Assembly (NCBI RefSeq): GCF_016901015.1
Contig: NZ_JAFEUP010000003.1
Span: 310,001-374,000 of the forward strand
Length of the DNA stretch: 64,000 bases
DNA from: Zestomonas insulae
GTDB taxonomy: Bacteria; Pseudomonadota; Gammaproteobacteria; Pseudomonadales; Pseudomonadaceae
Reading direction: 5' to 3'
Position numbers and translations under genes: made by a program. Numbering within the stretch: position 1 is the stretch's first letter; each line of letters opens with the position of its first letter. The notes below the pieces were generated by a model. That model saw only the letters and a list, made by a program, of their open reading frames with translations, ran no database searches and was not told the origin of the DNA. Shown here piece after piece: positions 1-8,222 of this stretch.

Positions 1-2
1 CG

Positions 3-659
3 TCCACCAGCGACAAGATCCGCGCCCTGCGCCTCGGTGCCAGCTACGACTGGACCGACCGCCATGGTGGTCGCAACCTGTTCAAGGCCGAGCTGAGCAA
101 GGGCCTCGACGTCATGGGGGCCAGCAAAGAGAACCGCCTCAACCCGTCGCGCCTCGAGGGTGAGACCGACTTCAGCAAGCTGCAGGTCGATGCGCAGCGC
201 ATCCAGGACCTCAGCGGCCTGCTGGAAGGACTCAACCTGTACATGGCGGTCTCCGCGCAGACCTCGTTCGGCCAGCCGTTGCTGGCGCCCGAGCAGTTCG
301 GCGTCGGCGGCAGCCACTTCGGTCGCGGTTACGACCCCTCGGAGATCACCGGCGATTCGGGTGCCGCCGGCAAGGTCGAGCTGCAGTACAACCGTGTGCA
401 TGCGCTCAACGGCTATGCGGTGCCGACCCAGTACTACGGCTACTGGGACATCGGCAAGGTGTGGAGCGAGGAGCCGAGCTTCATCGACTCGGAGAGCCTG
501 GCCTCGGCCGGCTTCGGTGTGCACCTGCAGGTGGCCAAGGACATGTTCCTCTCGCCGGAACTGGCCTTCCCGCTGACCCGCACGGTATCCGCCGAGGAGC
601 AGGACGGGCAGAACGGCAAGGAGCCGCGCTTCTACATCAACTTCCTCAAACTGTTCTGA
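3..659 (+). CDS. ShlB/FhaC-type outer-membrane transporter (TpsB), 3' part
   Basis: The reading frame is open from the window edge, so only the C-terminal ~218 residues are visible. They alternate short hydrophobic and charged stretches, contain GGSHFGRGYDPSEITGD, and end in aromatic-rich strands finishing with Phe (INFLKLF), typical of an outer-membrane beta-barrel recognised by BAM. The FGRGYDP-type motif is characteristic of the TpsB/Omp85 partner of two-partner secretion systems (ShlB, FhaC, HecB), which export a large TpsA exoprotein. The TpsA partner and the POTRA domains would lie left of the window. A strong terminator follows the stop. The family call rests on the C-terminal half only. 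Confidence 0.72.
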   Translation, partial: STSDKIRALRLGASYDWTDRHGGRNLFKAELSKGLDVMGASKENRLNPSRLEGETDFSKLQVDAQRIQDLSGLLEGLNLYMAVSAQTSFGQPLLAPEQFGVGGSHFGRGYDPSEITGDSGAAGKVELQYNRVHALNGYAVPTQYYGYWDIGKVWSEEPSFIDSESLASAGFGVHLQVAKDMFLSPELAFPLTRTVSAEEQDGQNGKEPRFYINFLKLF

Positions 660-668
660 AGCCCCGGA

Positions 669-702
669 ACGACAAAACCCCGCCTGGGCGGGGTTTTGTC
701 GT
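669..702. terminator. Bidirectional intrinsic terminator
   Basis: A perfect hairpin with arms ACGACAAAACCCCGCC and GGCGGGGTTTTGTCGT. It has A-rich and T-rich arm segments on both strands, so it can end transcription of the TpsB gene (+) and of the SDR gene (-), which converge here. Confidence 0.85.
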
Positions 703-727
703 GTTCGCCAGGTGGGCGAGGGGCGGC

Positions 728-1552
728 TTACATCAGGTCGCCGGCCACCGCGATGGTCTGTGCGGTGATGTAGTTCGACTCCGGCGAGCAGAACAGGTAC
801 ACGGCATTGGCGGCTTCTTCCGGGGTGCCGGCGCGGCCCAGTGGGTTGCGGGCAGCGTGGTTCTTGGCGGCGTCCGGGTTGATGCCGACGCGGATGTCGC
901 GGCCGTCGATCTTCACGGTGGCACCGGCGTGGGCGTCGACGGAGGTCATGCGGGTCTCGATGAAACCGAAGGCCACGGCGTTGACGTTGACCTTGAAGCG
1001 GCCCCACTCGCGCGCCAGGGCGCGGGTCATGCCGATGACCCCGGCCTTGGCGCCGGAATAGTTCATCTGCCCGGCGTTGCCTTTCAGCGCCGACACCGAG
1101 GAGATGTTGACCACTTTGCGGAACACTTCGAGACCGGCTTCCTGCTCGGCCAGCGCTTGCTTCTTGATCACCGGGTAGGCGGCACGCAGGATGCGGAACG
1201 GCGCGGTCATGTGGCAATCGAGGATCGCGTACCACTGCTCGTCGGTCATCTTCTGCACCACGTCGTCCCAGGTGTAGCCGGCGTTGTTGACGATGATGTC
1301 GATGCCACCAAAGCTGTCGACTGCGGTCTTCACGTAGCGGTCACCGAAGTCCGGGGCGCTGACGTTGCCGTGGCAGATGGCGGCTTCGCCACCCATCTTG
1401 CGGATCAGTTCGGCGGTTTCCTGGGCCGGCTCGAGGTCCAGGTCGTTGATGACGATGCGCGCGCCTTCGCTGGCCAGTTTCAGAGCGATCTGCTGACCGA
1501 TGCCGCGGCCGGAACCGCTGACCAGGGCGACTTTGCCGTCGAGTTTTGCCAT
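728..1552 (-). CDS. SDR-family 3-hydroxyacyl-CoA dehydrogenase / FabG-like reductase
   Basis: A 274-residue short-chain dehydrogenase/reductase. The Rossmann signature SGSGRGIG is at residues 12-19, NNAG at 89-92, the catalytic Ser at 151-152 and the YSGAK active site (Tyr165, Lys169). N-terminal Gly/Asp features (NDLD at 36-39) suggest NAD(H) rather than NADP(H), which suits an oxidative role. It is the last gene of the leftward block luxR-ACAD-thiolase-MaoC-MaoC-SDR. The likely role is oxidation of the 3-hydroxyacyl-CoA made by the MaoC pair, in the cytosol. FabG-like activity in synthesis is the alternative, but the catabolic neighbours make it less likely. Confidence 0.85.
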   Translation of the reverse strand: MAKLDGKVALVSGSGRGIGQQIALKLASEGARIVINDLDLEPAQETAELIRKMGGEAAICHGNVSAPDFGDRYVKTAVDSFGGIDIIVNNAGYTWDDVVQKMTDEQWYAILDCHMTAPFRILRAAYPVIKKQALAEQEAGLEVFRKVVNISSVSALKGNAGQMNYSGAKAGVIGMTRALAREWGRFKVNVNAVAFGFIETRMTSVDAHAGATVKIDGRDIRVGINPDAAKNHAARNPLGRAGTPEEAANAVYLFCSPESNYITAQTIAVAGDLM

Positions 1553-1577
1553 GGGATGTACTCCTGTTTGAATGGGG

Positions 1578-1994
1578 TTAGAGGGCGATCACGGCGTCGC
1601 CGAGGATCTTCACGTCGCCGTACTGGTTGGCGGTCTGGATTTCCACTTTGATGCGTTGTTCGCCGCCTTCCTCGAACTTCTCCACCACCTTGCCAGTGCA
1701 GGTGATCTGGTGGCCGAGGTGGGTGATGCCGACGAAGCGCACGCCGAACTCGCGCAGCTGGCGCTGATCGACCCACTGGGTGAGCAGGCGGCCGAGGTAG
1801 GCCATCGACAACATGCCGTGGGCGAACACGTCGTTCATGCCGGCCTTGCGCGCGTAGTCGATGTCGATGTGGATCGGGTTGTGGTCGTTCGAGGCGCCGG
1901 CGAACAGCCCCAGGGTGGTGCGGTTGATCGGGGCCAGGGCCAGCGGCGGCAGGCTGTCGCCGACCTGGATGGCGTCGAAGGTAACTGTGCTCAT
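1578..1994 (-). CDS. MaoC-family (R)-specific enoyl-CoA hydratase subunit, catalytic
   Basis: A 138-residue single hot-dog domain. It carries the hydratase-2 motif as ASNDHNPIHID (residues 34-44) with the catalytic pair Asp37 and His42, followed by a conserved FAHGM. Its likely role is hydration of the trans-2-enoyl-CoA made by the neighbouring acyl-CoA dehydrogenases. It lies 14 bp downstream of a second, non-catalytic hot-dog gene. Such pairs form heteromeric hydratases (HadAB, ChsH1/ChsH2 type), so this is probably the catalytic half. Confidence 0.85.
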   Translation of the reverse strand: MSTVTFDAIQVGDSLPPLALAPINRTTLGLFAGASNDHNPIHIDIDYARKAGMNDVFAHGMLSMAYLGRLLTQWVDQRQLREFGVRFVGITHLGHQITCTGKVVEKFEEGGEQRIKVEIQTANQYGDVKILGDAVIAL

Positions 1995-2008
1995 CGGGAT
2001 TCTCCGGG

Positions 2009-2458
2009 TCAGCCGTTGCGGTGGACGAGGACAGTGCGCAGGTCCGCCACGTGCTCGCCGCGCTGGTTGGTCACGCGCGACTCACGCACCACGAACTCCA
2101 GGGCGCCGCCTTTCTTGGCGTAGATGTCGGCGATGCGCGTCTGGAAGTGCAGGTTGTCGCCGGCGTAGGCCATGCGGTGGTACTTGAAGGTCTCTTCGCC
2201 GTGCAGCACGCGCGCCGGAACGATGCCCAGCTCGTCGCGCCAGCCTTGCGAGGGCATGAGGAATTCCAGCGAGAAGAGGAAGGTCGGCGGCAGCGGCAGG
2301 CCGGGGTGGCCGGCGTCGCGCGCGGCGTTCTCGTCGAAGTAGATCGGGTTGGTTTCACCGACGGTCTTGGCGAACAGGCGCAGCTGGCCGGCCTCCGCGG
2401 TGACGGTGAAGGAGCCGATCTCCTTGCCGATGTGTTTCTGGTCGATCATGTCGGACAA
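2009..2458 (-). CDS. MaoC N-terminal-type hot-dog protein, structural hydratase subunit
   Basis: A 149-residue protein of the MaoC_dehydrat_N / FAS1-like dehydratase family. Where the catalytic partner has NDHNPIH, this has GETNPIY: the Asp is Glu35 and the His is Tyr40, so it should not catalyse hydration alone. The rest of the fold, including LPPTFLFSLEF and a conserved VLHGEETFKYHRMAYAGD segment, is intact. In the HadA/HadC and ChsH2 systems this subunit shapes a pocket for bulky or long acyl chains. That role here is inferred from pairing and residue changes. Confidence 0.8.
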   Translation of the reverse strand: MSDMIDQKHIGKEIGSFTVTAEAGQLRLFAKTVGETNPIYFDENAARDAGHPGLPLPPTFLFSLEFLMPSQGWRDELGIVPARVLHGEETFKYHRMAYAGDNLHFQTRIADIYAKKGGALEFVVRESRVTNQRGEHVADLRTVLVHRNG

Positions 2459-2495
2459 CTCCGTGGTTTGCAGGCTGCGGGGCTATGGGCTGGTT

Positions 2496-2565
2496 GTAGG
2501 AGCGGATTCATCCGCGAATTACGGCGGGTACGAGGCCAAAGCATCGCGAATGAATTCGCTCCTAC
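2496..2565. repeat. REP-like paired palindrome
   Basis: Inverted arms GTAGGAGCGGATTCATCCGC and GCGAATGAATTCGCTCCTAC flank a ~26-bp centre, between the thiolase and MaoC genes. The same arm recurs at 29317-29338 and 35357-35426. Confidence 0.8.
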
Positions 2566-2586
2566 AGGAGTGCTACCCCGGCTTGG

Positions 2587-3771
2587 TCAGTTCTTCTGGT
2601 AAACGGTGACCACGCAGGCGCCGCCGAGGCCGAGGTTGTGCTGCACGCCGACGCGCGCACCCTCGACCTGACGGGCTTCGGCGCTGCCGCGCAGCTGGTG
2701 GGTCAGCTCGTAGCATTGCGCCAGGCCGGTGGCGCCCAGCGGATGGCCCTTGGAGAGCAGGCCGCCGGACGGGTTGGTCACCCACTTGCCGCCATAGGTG
2801 TTGTCGCCGTCGCGGACGAACTGCTCGGCGCCGCCTTCGGCGCACAGGCCCAGGCCTTCGTAGGTGAGCAGCTCGTTCTGCGCGAAGCAGTCATGCAGCT
2901 CGATCACCTGCACGTCCTGCGGGCCGATGCCGGCCTGCTCGTAGGCCTGCTGGGCGGCCAGGCGGGTCATGTCGAAGCCGACGACGCGGATCATGTCCTT
3001 GGCGTCGTAGGTGCTCGGCAGGTCGGTGGTCAGCGACTGGCCGGCGATCAGCACGTCGGTGCGCAGGCCGTGCTTCTTGGCGAAGGCTTCGGAGACGATG
3101 ATCGCCGCGGCGCCGCCGCAGGTCGGCGGGCAGGCCATCAGCCGGGTGATCACCCCGTCCCAGAGCATCGGCGCAGCCATCACGTCGTCGACGCTCAGCT
3201 CGTTGCGGAACAGCGCCAGCGGGTTGTGGGCTGCGTGCCGGCTGGCCTTGGCGCGGATCGCCGCGAAGGTTTCCAGCTTGGTGCCGTATTTCTGCATGTG
3301 CGCGTAACCGGCACCGGCGAACTGGCGGATGGCAGTGGGCAGGTCGGGCATGCCGACCAGCTCGTTGGTCAGTTTCAGTGCGCGCTCGGTGGCCGGGGCG
3401 CGGTCGGTCCAGGCGGACTTCAGCGCGCCCGGATTCATCTGCTCGAAGCCGAAGGCCAGCACGCAGTCGGCGGCGCCGCTTTGCACCGCCTGGCGGGCCA
3501 GGTACAGCGCGGACGAGCCGGTGGCGCAGTTGTTGTTGACGTTGATCAGCGGGATGCCGGTCATGCCGACGCGGTACAGGGCTTTCTGGCCGCAGGTCGA
3601 ATCGCCATACACGTAGCCGGCGTAGGCCTGCTGGACGGCGCTGAAGTCCAGGCCGGCATCGGCCAGGGCCAGGCGGATCGCCTGCTCGCCCATCACGTCA
3701 TAGGTCTCGCTGGTGCCGGGCTTCTTGAACGGAATCATGCCGACGCCGGCGACGAATACCTTGTTGCTCAT
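2587..3771 (-). CDS. SCP2-type thiolase (acetyl-/propionyl-CoA acyltransferase), copy 1
   Basis: A 394-residue thiolase of the SCP-x/nonspecific lipid-transfer type, which cleaves 3-ketoacyl-CoA and often prefers branched or sterol-like chains. The acylated Cys is Cys82 in NNNCATGSSAL. The C-terminal HDCFAQNE and SGGLLSKGHPLGATG motifs supply the active-site His residues. I chose the ATG at 3771 (MSNKVFVAGV) because AGGAG lies 8 nt upstream and the paralogue at 14356 starts identically; the ATG at 3777 is only 2 nt from the ribosome-binding site. It lies 31 bp downstream of the acyl-CoA dehydrogenase and is probably co-transcribed. By eye it is a close duplicate of the gene at 14356-15549. 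Confidence 0.88.
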   Translation of the reverse strand: MSNKVFVAGVGMIPFKKPGTSETYDVMGEQAIRLALADAGLDFSAVQQAYAGYVYGDSTCGQKALYRVGMTGIPLINVNNNCATGSSALYLARQAVQSGAADCVLAFGFEQMNPGALKSAWTDRAPATERALKLTNELVGMPDLPTAIRQFAGAGYAHMQKYGTKLETFAAIRAKASRHAAHNPLALFRNELSVDDVMAAPMLWDGVITRLMACPPTCGGAAAIIVSEAFAKKHGLRTDVLIAGQSLTTDLPSTYDAKDMIRVVGFDMTRLAAQQAYEQAGIGPQDVQVIELHDCFAQNELLTYEGLGLCAEGGAEQFVRDGDNTYGGKWVTNPSGGLLSKGHPLGATGLAQCYELTHQLRGSAEARQVEGARVGVQHNLGLGGACVVTVYQKN

Positions 3772-3802
3772 TGTCATTTCTCCTGCGTATGGAATTCGGG
3801 GG

Positions 3803-4942
3803 TCACAGCTTGCGGGCGATGAGTTCGCGCATGACTTCGCTGGTGCCGCCGTAGATGCGGTTGACGCGCATGTCGACGAAGGCGCGGGCGATCGGGTATT
3901 CGAGCATGTAGCCGTAGCCGCCATGCAGCTGGACCATGTCGTCGAGGCACTTCCACAGCGTCTCGGTGGTGAACAGCTTGGCGATCGCCGCTTCCTCGAG
4001 GGTCAGGCGGCGGCTCATGTGTTCGCCCAGGTAGTGGTCGACCATCAGGCGTGCGGCGGTGGCCTGTGCCTTGATGTCGGCGAGCTTGAATTTGGTGTTC
4101 TGGAAGTCCCAGACGGTCTGGTTGAACGCCTTGCGTTCCTTGACGTACTCGGTGGTCTGCTCGAGCAGGCGCTCGAGCTTGGCGGCGGCGGTCACGGCGA
4201 TGGAGAAGCGTTCCTGCGGCAGCTCGGCCATCAGGTAGGCGAAGCCCTTGCCTTCCTCGCCGAGCCGGTTGCTCACCGGCACGCGCACGTTGTCGAAGAA
4301 CAGCTCGGCGGTGTCGGCGGCCGGCTGGCCGACCTTGTCCAGCTTGCGGCCGCGCTGGAAGCCGGCGCGGCTGGCTTCGACGGCGATCAGGCTGATGCCC
4401 TTGGCGCCGGCGGCCGGGTCGGTCTTGCACACCACGATCACCAAGTCGGCGGTCAGGCCGTTGCTGATGAAGGTCTTGGCGCCGTTGATGACGTACTCGT
4501 CACCGTCGCGGATCGCCGTGGTGCGCACCGCCTTGAGGTCGGAACCGGTGCCCGGTTCGGTCATCGCGATGGCCAGGATGATCTCGCCGGAGCAGGCGCC
4601 TGGCAGCCAGCGCTGCTTCTGCTCGTCGCTGCCGCAGCGGGCGATGTAGGGGGCGATCACGTCGGAGTGCATGCCGAAGTAGGCGCCGCTCACACCGGCG
4701 CGGGCGAACTCCTCGTTGAACACCGCGCAGTGACCGAAGTCGCCGCCGCCACCGCCGTACTCGGGCGGCAGGGTGATGCCCAGTAGGCCTTCGCGACCCG
4801 CCTTCAGCCAGGTCTCGCGGTCCACCTGACCGGCTTCATCCCAGGCGGCCTGGCGCGGCACGCATTCGCGCTCGAAGAAGCGCCGCGCGGTGCTGCGGAA
4901 CATCTCGTGGTCGTCGCGGAAGACGCTGCGGTGAATGTGCAT
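3803..4942 (-). CDS. Acyl-CoA dehydrogenase, copy 1
   Basis: A 379-residue FAD-dependent acyl-CoA dehydrogenase that introduces the alpha,beta double bond and passes electrons to ETF. The FAD/substrate signatures are AMTEPGTGSDL and the C-terminal QLHGGYGYMLEYPIARAF. The usual medium-chain YEGT glutamate position reads IYGGTSE. The catalytic Glu is therefore probably in the helix segment LEQTTEYVKERKAF, as in long-chain and isovaleryl-CoA enzymes. The start MHIHRSVFRDDHE has GGAGAG 7 nt upstream and matches the paralogue at 13188. A palindromic operator candidate lies exactly 99 bp upstream, as it does for that paralogue. Confidence 0.9.
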   Translation of the reverse strand: MHIHRSVFRDDHEMFRSTARRFFERECVPRQAAWDEAGQVDRETWLKAGREGLLGITLPPEYGGGGGDFGHCAVFNEEFARAGVSGAYFGMHSDVIAPYIARCGSDEQKQRWLPGACSGEIILAIAMTEPGTGSDLKAVRTTAIRDGDEYVINGAKTFISNGLTADLVIVVCKTDPAAGAKGISLIAVEASRAGFQRGRKLDKVGQPAADTAELFFDNVRVPVSNRLGEEGKGFAYLMAELPQERFSIAVTAAAKLERLLEQTTEYVKERKAFNQTVWDFQNTKFKLADIKAQATAARLMVDHYLGEHMSRRLTLEEAAIAKLFTTETLWKCLDDMVQLHGGYGYMLEYPIARAFVDMRVNRIYGGTSEVMRELIARKL

Positions 4943-5041
4943 GAAACTCTCCAAATCGGCCGCGGACCTCGCGGGCATGGCCAAGCCAACAGGGGCTTGG
5001 GTCGGAGAGCGAATCTAGTGGCTAACGAGGGGAGCAAACTT

Positions 5042-5058
5042 CCCCCCGGGTCGGGTGG
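5042..5058 (-). promoter_or_regulatory. Operator candidate 1 for MalT/LuxR-type activator
   Basis: Read leftward this is CCACCCGACCCGGGGGG, followed by AAGTT. It matches sites at 8086, 13072, 19538 and 22195. A -10-like TAGATT (5017-5012) starts after exactly 24 bp, and the ATG of the dehydrogenase is 99 bp away. No good -35 is present, which fits an activated promoter. Confidence 0.6.
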
Positions 5059-5132
5059 CCGCTGCTGCAGGGGCTCTGCGACCTGGGGCGCAGCGCCCGC
5101 GCGGAGCAGGGAAGGGTGGTGGAGCGGCGGGA

Positions 5133-7946
5133 TTAGCGCTCGTCGCCGCTGTCGAGTTCGACTTCGCGCAGGCGCGCCACGGCTTCGTCACGGGTGGTGA
5201 CGCCGAGCTTGGTGAAGATGTGCCGCAGGTACCATTTGACGGTTTCCGGCGACAGCGCCAGAGCGCGGGCGATCTTCTTGTTGGGCAGCGCCTGGGCGAG
5301 CAGGCGGAGGATTTCCAGCTCGCGCGCGCTGAGCGCCTCCAGCCCGCTGGCGGCGCTTTTGCGCACGCCGCTGGCCTTGCCGGTGGAGGGCGCGGCGCTT
5401 GGCTCGCTGGGCACCGAGGCCTGCAGGCGCTCGGTGTAGAAGGTCAGCACCGGATCGAGGACTTCGTTGTTGGCGACCTGGGTGATCAGCGCCAGCGCAT
5501 CGGGATGCGCATCCAGCAGGCTGCGCACCTGGCCGTAGCGATGCCCGCTGCGCAGCGCGGCGAGCACCTTGTCGCGCGCCGCCTCGTGCAGGCCGCGCTG
5601 CGTATCGTAGATCGCCGCGAGCATGGTCAGGCGGGTCACACCGAGCTGGCGGCCGCGCGATTCGCACAGGGCGATGACCTGCTCGAGGCGCTGCGTGGCG
5701 CCGTCCAGATCGCCATTTGCCTCATGCCAGCACACGTGGGCGTGCTGGGCAAGAACGTGGATGTCGCTCAGCGAGTTGCGCTCGGCGTCGAGGTGTCGCG
5801 CACCGAGGATGTCGAGTGCGGCCAGCGCGCGCTCGGCCGCCGGCCGTTGGCCGAGCTGCAGGTGCCAGTACACCTGCTTGCTCAGGCTGTGGGCCTCCAG
5901 GCGATCGAGACCGAGCTTGTTGGCATAGGCCTGCAGGCGCGCGAGGTAGGCGAAGGCGCCCTTGTGGTCGCCGACGAACCAGCGGGTCTTGGCCAGCACC
6001 TCCTGCACGCGCAGCACCGAATCGGGGATCGACACACGCTCGAAGATGTCCACCCAGTCGCCTAGCAGGCGGTTGGCGGCGTCGACTTCGCCGTTCTCGT
6101 AGAGCACTTCGCCGAGCAGCGCGGTGGCCAGGCAGCGCGAGCTGAAACAGGTCTTGCCGCCGCGCTCGGCCTGGTACAGGACTTCGCGGTAGATGCGTTC
6201 GGCTTGGGTCATCTGCCCTTCCATCGCCAGGCTCAGGCCGAACAGGCAGCGCCCCTGCAGGGTGCCGCCGGTGGTGCCGATCAGCGGCACGCCATTGACC
6301 AGCAGCGGCGGACGATCCAGTTGCACGCGTCGCGCCTGCTCGAACTCGCCACGGTGCATGTACAGCCACGACAGCACGTTGCTGCTGCCGCCGATCATCA
6401 CCGCATCGGCGCTGGGTGGCGGGTTGAGCAGTTGCGGCAGCACGGTCATGGCGCTGTCGGTGTCGTCGCGCTGCACCGCCAGGGAGGCGCGCAGCATGGT
6501 CAGGCGAAAGCGGCTTTCCGCGTCGCTGTGCGGGATGTCGCGCTCGAGGCGCTCGATGCCCGCGGCGCAGGCGTCGAACTCGCGGGCGTAGATCTGCAGG
6601 CGCACCAGCAGCATGCGCAGTTGCACGCTGGCCTCCAGTTGCTCCACCGGCAGCTGGCGCACCAGCTCGACCAGCAGGCGCAGGTCGCCCTGGGCATACA
6701 GCGACTCGAGGCGCTGTTCGACGAAGGCCGCGGCGGCCGCTGCCTCACCACCGCGCACCGCGTGGCCGACCGCTTCGCTGAGCAGCTCGCGGTCGCGGAA
6801 CCATGTCCAGGCGCGTGCGTGGAATACCTGCTGCTCGGCCTCGTCACGGTCGGCCAGCAGCTTCAGCAGGGTCTCGCGCAGCAGCGGGTGGAAGCGGTAC
6901 CAGGCCTCGTTGTCGTTGCTGTCGACGGTGAGCACGAACAGGTTGTCGCTCTCCAGGCGTTCGAGCAGCACCGCGGCTTCGCCGATCACCTCGGGGCGTT
7001 CCACCAGCACCGCGCACAAGGCCGGACTGAAGCGTTCGCAGAGCGCCAGCGGACGCAGCAGGTCGAGTTCGCTGGCGCTCAGCTGGGAGAGCACTTCGGT
7101 CTCGAAGAACTGCGCGAAGGTCTGGTTGTCGTGCAGCTGGGTGAGCGCGCTGCCGGTCTCGTCCGCGCTCTGCTGGCGGCGGCCCTTCTTGCGGCTGGCG
7201 GCGACCAGCTGCATGCCGGCGATCCAGCCGTCGGTCATCTTGTAGATCAGGCGGACTTCGGTCGGGCTGATCTCGCCGAGTTGCGCCTTGAGGAACTGCT
7301 CGGCCTCTTCCGGGGTGAAGCGCAGGTCGCGCAGGTCCAGTTCGAGGGTCAGGTTCTGGCTGCGCAGGCGCGCCAGCGACAGCGGCACGCTGCTACGCGA
7401 GACCAGCGCCAGGTGCAGGTTGTCCGGCGCGTAGTCGAGCAGCCATTGCAGGGTCTGATGGATGCTCGGCTCGCTCAGGGTGTGCAGGTCATCGAGGACC
7501 AGCACCAGTTCGCGCGGGTGCGCGGCGATGCTGCGCACCAGGGTGACGACGATGCGCTCCAGCGCTTCGCTGTCGTTGCCGCTGCCCTCGATCAATGCGG
7601 TGTTGCGCACCATCGCCGGGTCGACCTGGGCCAGGCTGGCGAGCAGGTAGTCGAGGAAGCGGATCAGCTGGTTGTCGTCGCTGGTCAGGGTCAGCCAGGC
7701 CACGTCGAAGCCGAGCGACAGCTGCACCTGGCGCCACGATGCCAGCGCGGTGGTCTTGCCGCAGCCGGCCGGACCCTTGAGCACGATGCAGCGCCGCCGG
7801 CGAGCGTCGAGCAGCTGCGCGTGCAGGCGCTCGCGGGCCAGGATGCGCGTGCTCAGGCGCGGCGGCGACAGCTTGGTGCTGTCGATCGGGCTGGCCAGCG
7901 CCGAATCCTCGGCGGCGGGCGAATGTGCGGGGTCTTGAGTATCCAT
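5133..7946 (-). CDS. MalT-like ATP-dependent LuxR-family regulator 1
   Basis: A 937-residue LAL/MalT-type regulator. After a variable N-terminus comes the Walker A motif GPAGCGKTT (58-66) and a Walker B-like LVLVLDDLHTLS, then a long TPR-like helical region. A C-terminal GerE/LuxR helix-turn-helix follows (LSARELEILRLLAQALPNKK... ETVKWYLRHIFTKLGV, about the last 65 residues). MalT-type proteins oligomerise on inducer and ATP binding and activate catabolic promoters. I chose the ATG at 7946 (MDTQDPAHSP), which gives a normal family length; the open frame extends further upstream without recognisable sequence. It lies between two operator-like sites (5042 and 8086) and heads the leftward block. 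Confidence 0.88.
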   Translation of the reverse strand: MDTQDPAHSPAAEDSALASPIDSTKLSPPRLSTRILARERLHAQLLDARRRRCIVLKGPAGCGKTTALASWRQVQLSLGFDVAWLTLTSDDNQLIRFLDYLLASLAQVDPAMVRNTALIEGSGNDSEALERIVVTLVRSIAAHPRELVLVLDDLHTLSEPSIHQTLQWLLDYAPDNLHLALVSRSSVPLSLARLRSQNLTLELDLRDLRFTPEEAEQFLKAQLGEISPTEVRLIYKMTDGWIAGMQLVAASRKKGRRQQSADETGSALTQLHDNQTFAQFFETEVLSQLSASELDLLRPLALCERFSPALCAVLVERPEVIGEAAVLLERLESDNLFVLTVDSNDNEAWYRFHPLLRETLLKLLADRDEAEQQVFHARAWTWFRDRELLSEAVGHAVRGGEAAAAAAFVEQRLESLYAQGDLRLLVELVRQLPVEQLEASVQLRMLLVRLQIYAREFDACAAGIERLERDIPHSDAESRFRLTMLRASLAVQRDDTDSAMTVLPQLLNPPPSADAVMIGGSSNVLSWLYMHRGEFEQARRVQLDRPPLLVNGVPLIGTTGGTLQGRCLFGLSLAMEGQMTQAERIYREVLYQAERGGKTCFSSRCLATALLGEVLYENGEVDAANRLLGDWVDIFERVSIPDSVLRVQEVLAKTRWFVGDHKGAFAYLARLQAYANKLGLDRLEAHSLSKQVYWHLQLGQRPAAERALAALDILGARHLDAERNSLSDIHVLAQHAHVCWHEANGDLDGATQRLEQVIALCESRGRQLGVTRLTMLAAIYDTQRGLHEAARDKVLAALRSGHRYGQVRSLLDAHPDALALITQVANNEVLDPVLTFYTERLQASVPSEPSAAPSTGKASGVRKSAASGLEALSARELEILRLLAQALPNKKIARALALSPETVKWYLRHIFTKLGVTTRDEAVARLREVELDSGDER

Positions 7947-8085
7947 GACGTTCCAGGGACGACGGCTAGCGACTGGAGGCGCGCGATGCTTTTCAGCATG
8001 AAGCATACCGCAGCCGGACATCCAGCAAGATTCGTCACGCCTCGTGACACGCGCTCGCCGGTCTAGCGCGCGCCGTCGCGGGCTT

Positions 8086-8102
8086 CCACCCAACATGGGG
8101 GG
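8086..8102 (+). promoter_or_regulatory. Operator candidate 2
   Basis: CCACCCAACATGGGGGG followed by ACGTT, in the gap between the divergent luxR (-) and CoA-transferase (+) genes. A -10-like TACCTT (8127-8132) starts after exactly 24 bp, the same spacing as sites 1 and 3. It could serve either divergent gene. Confidence 0.6.
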
Positions 8103-8222
8103 ACGTTCGCCAAAGCGCCATTCCTCTACCTTGCCGCCAACAGCGTCGGCCCCCTTCGCAAGGAGCGGGCCGGGCACGATCAGGTTTCGTCGCGCCGCAG
8201 CGGCACGGCATGAGAGGCGCAG

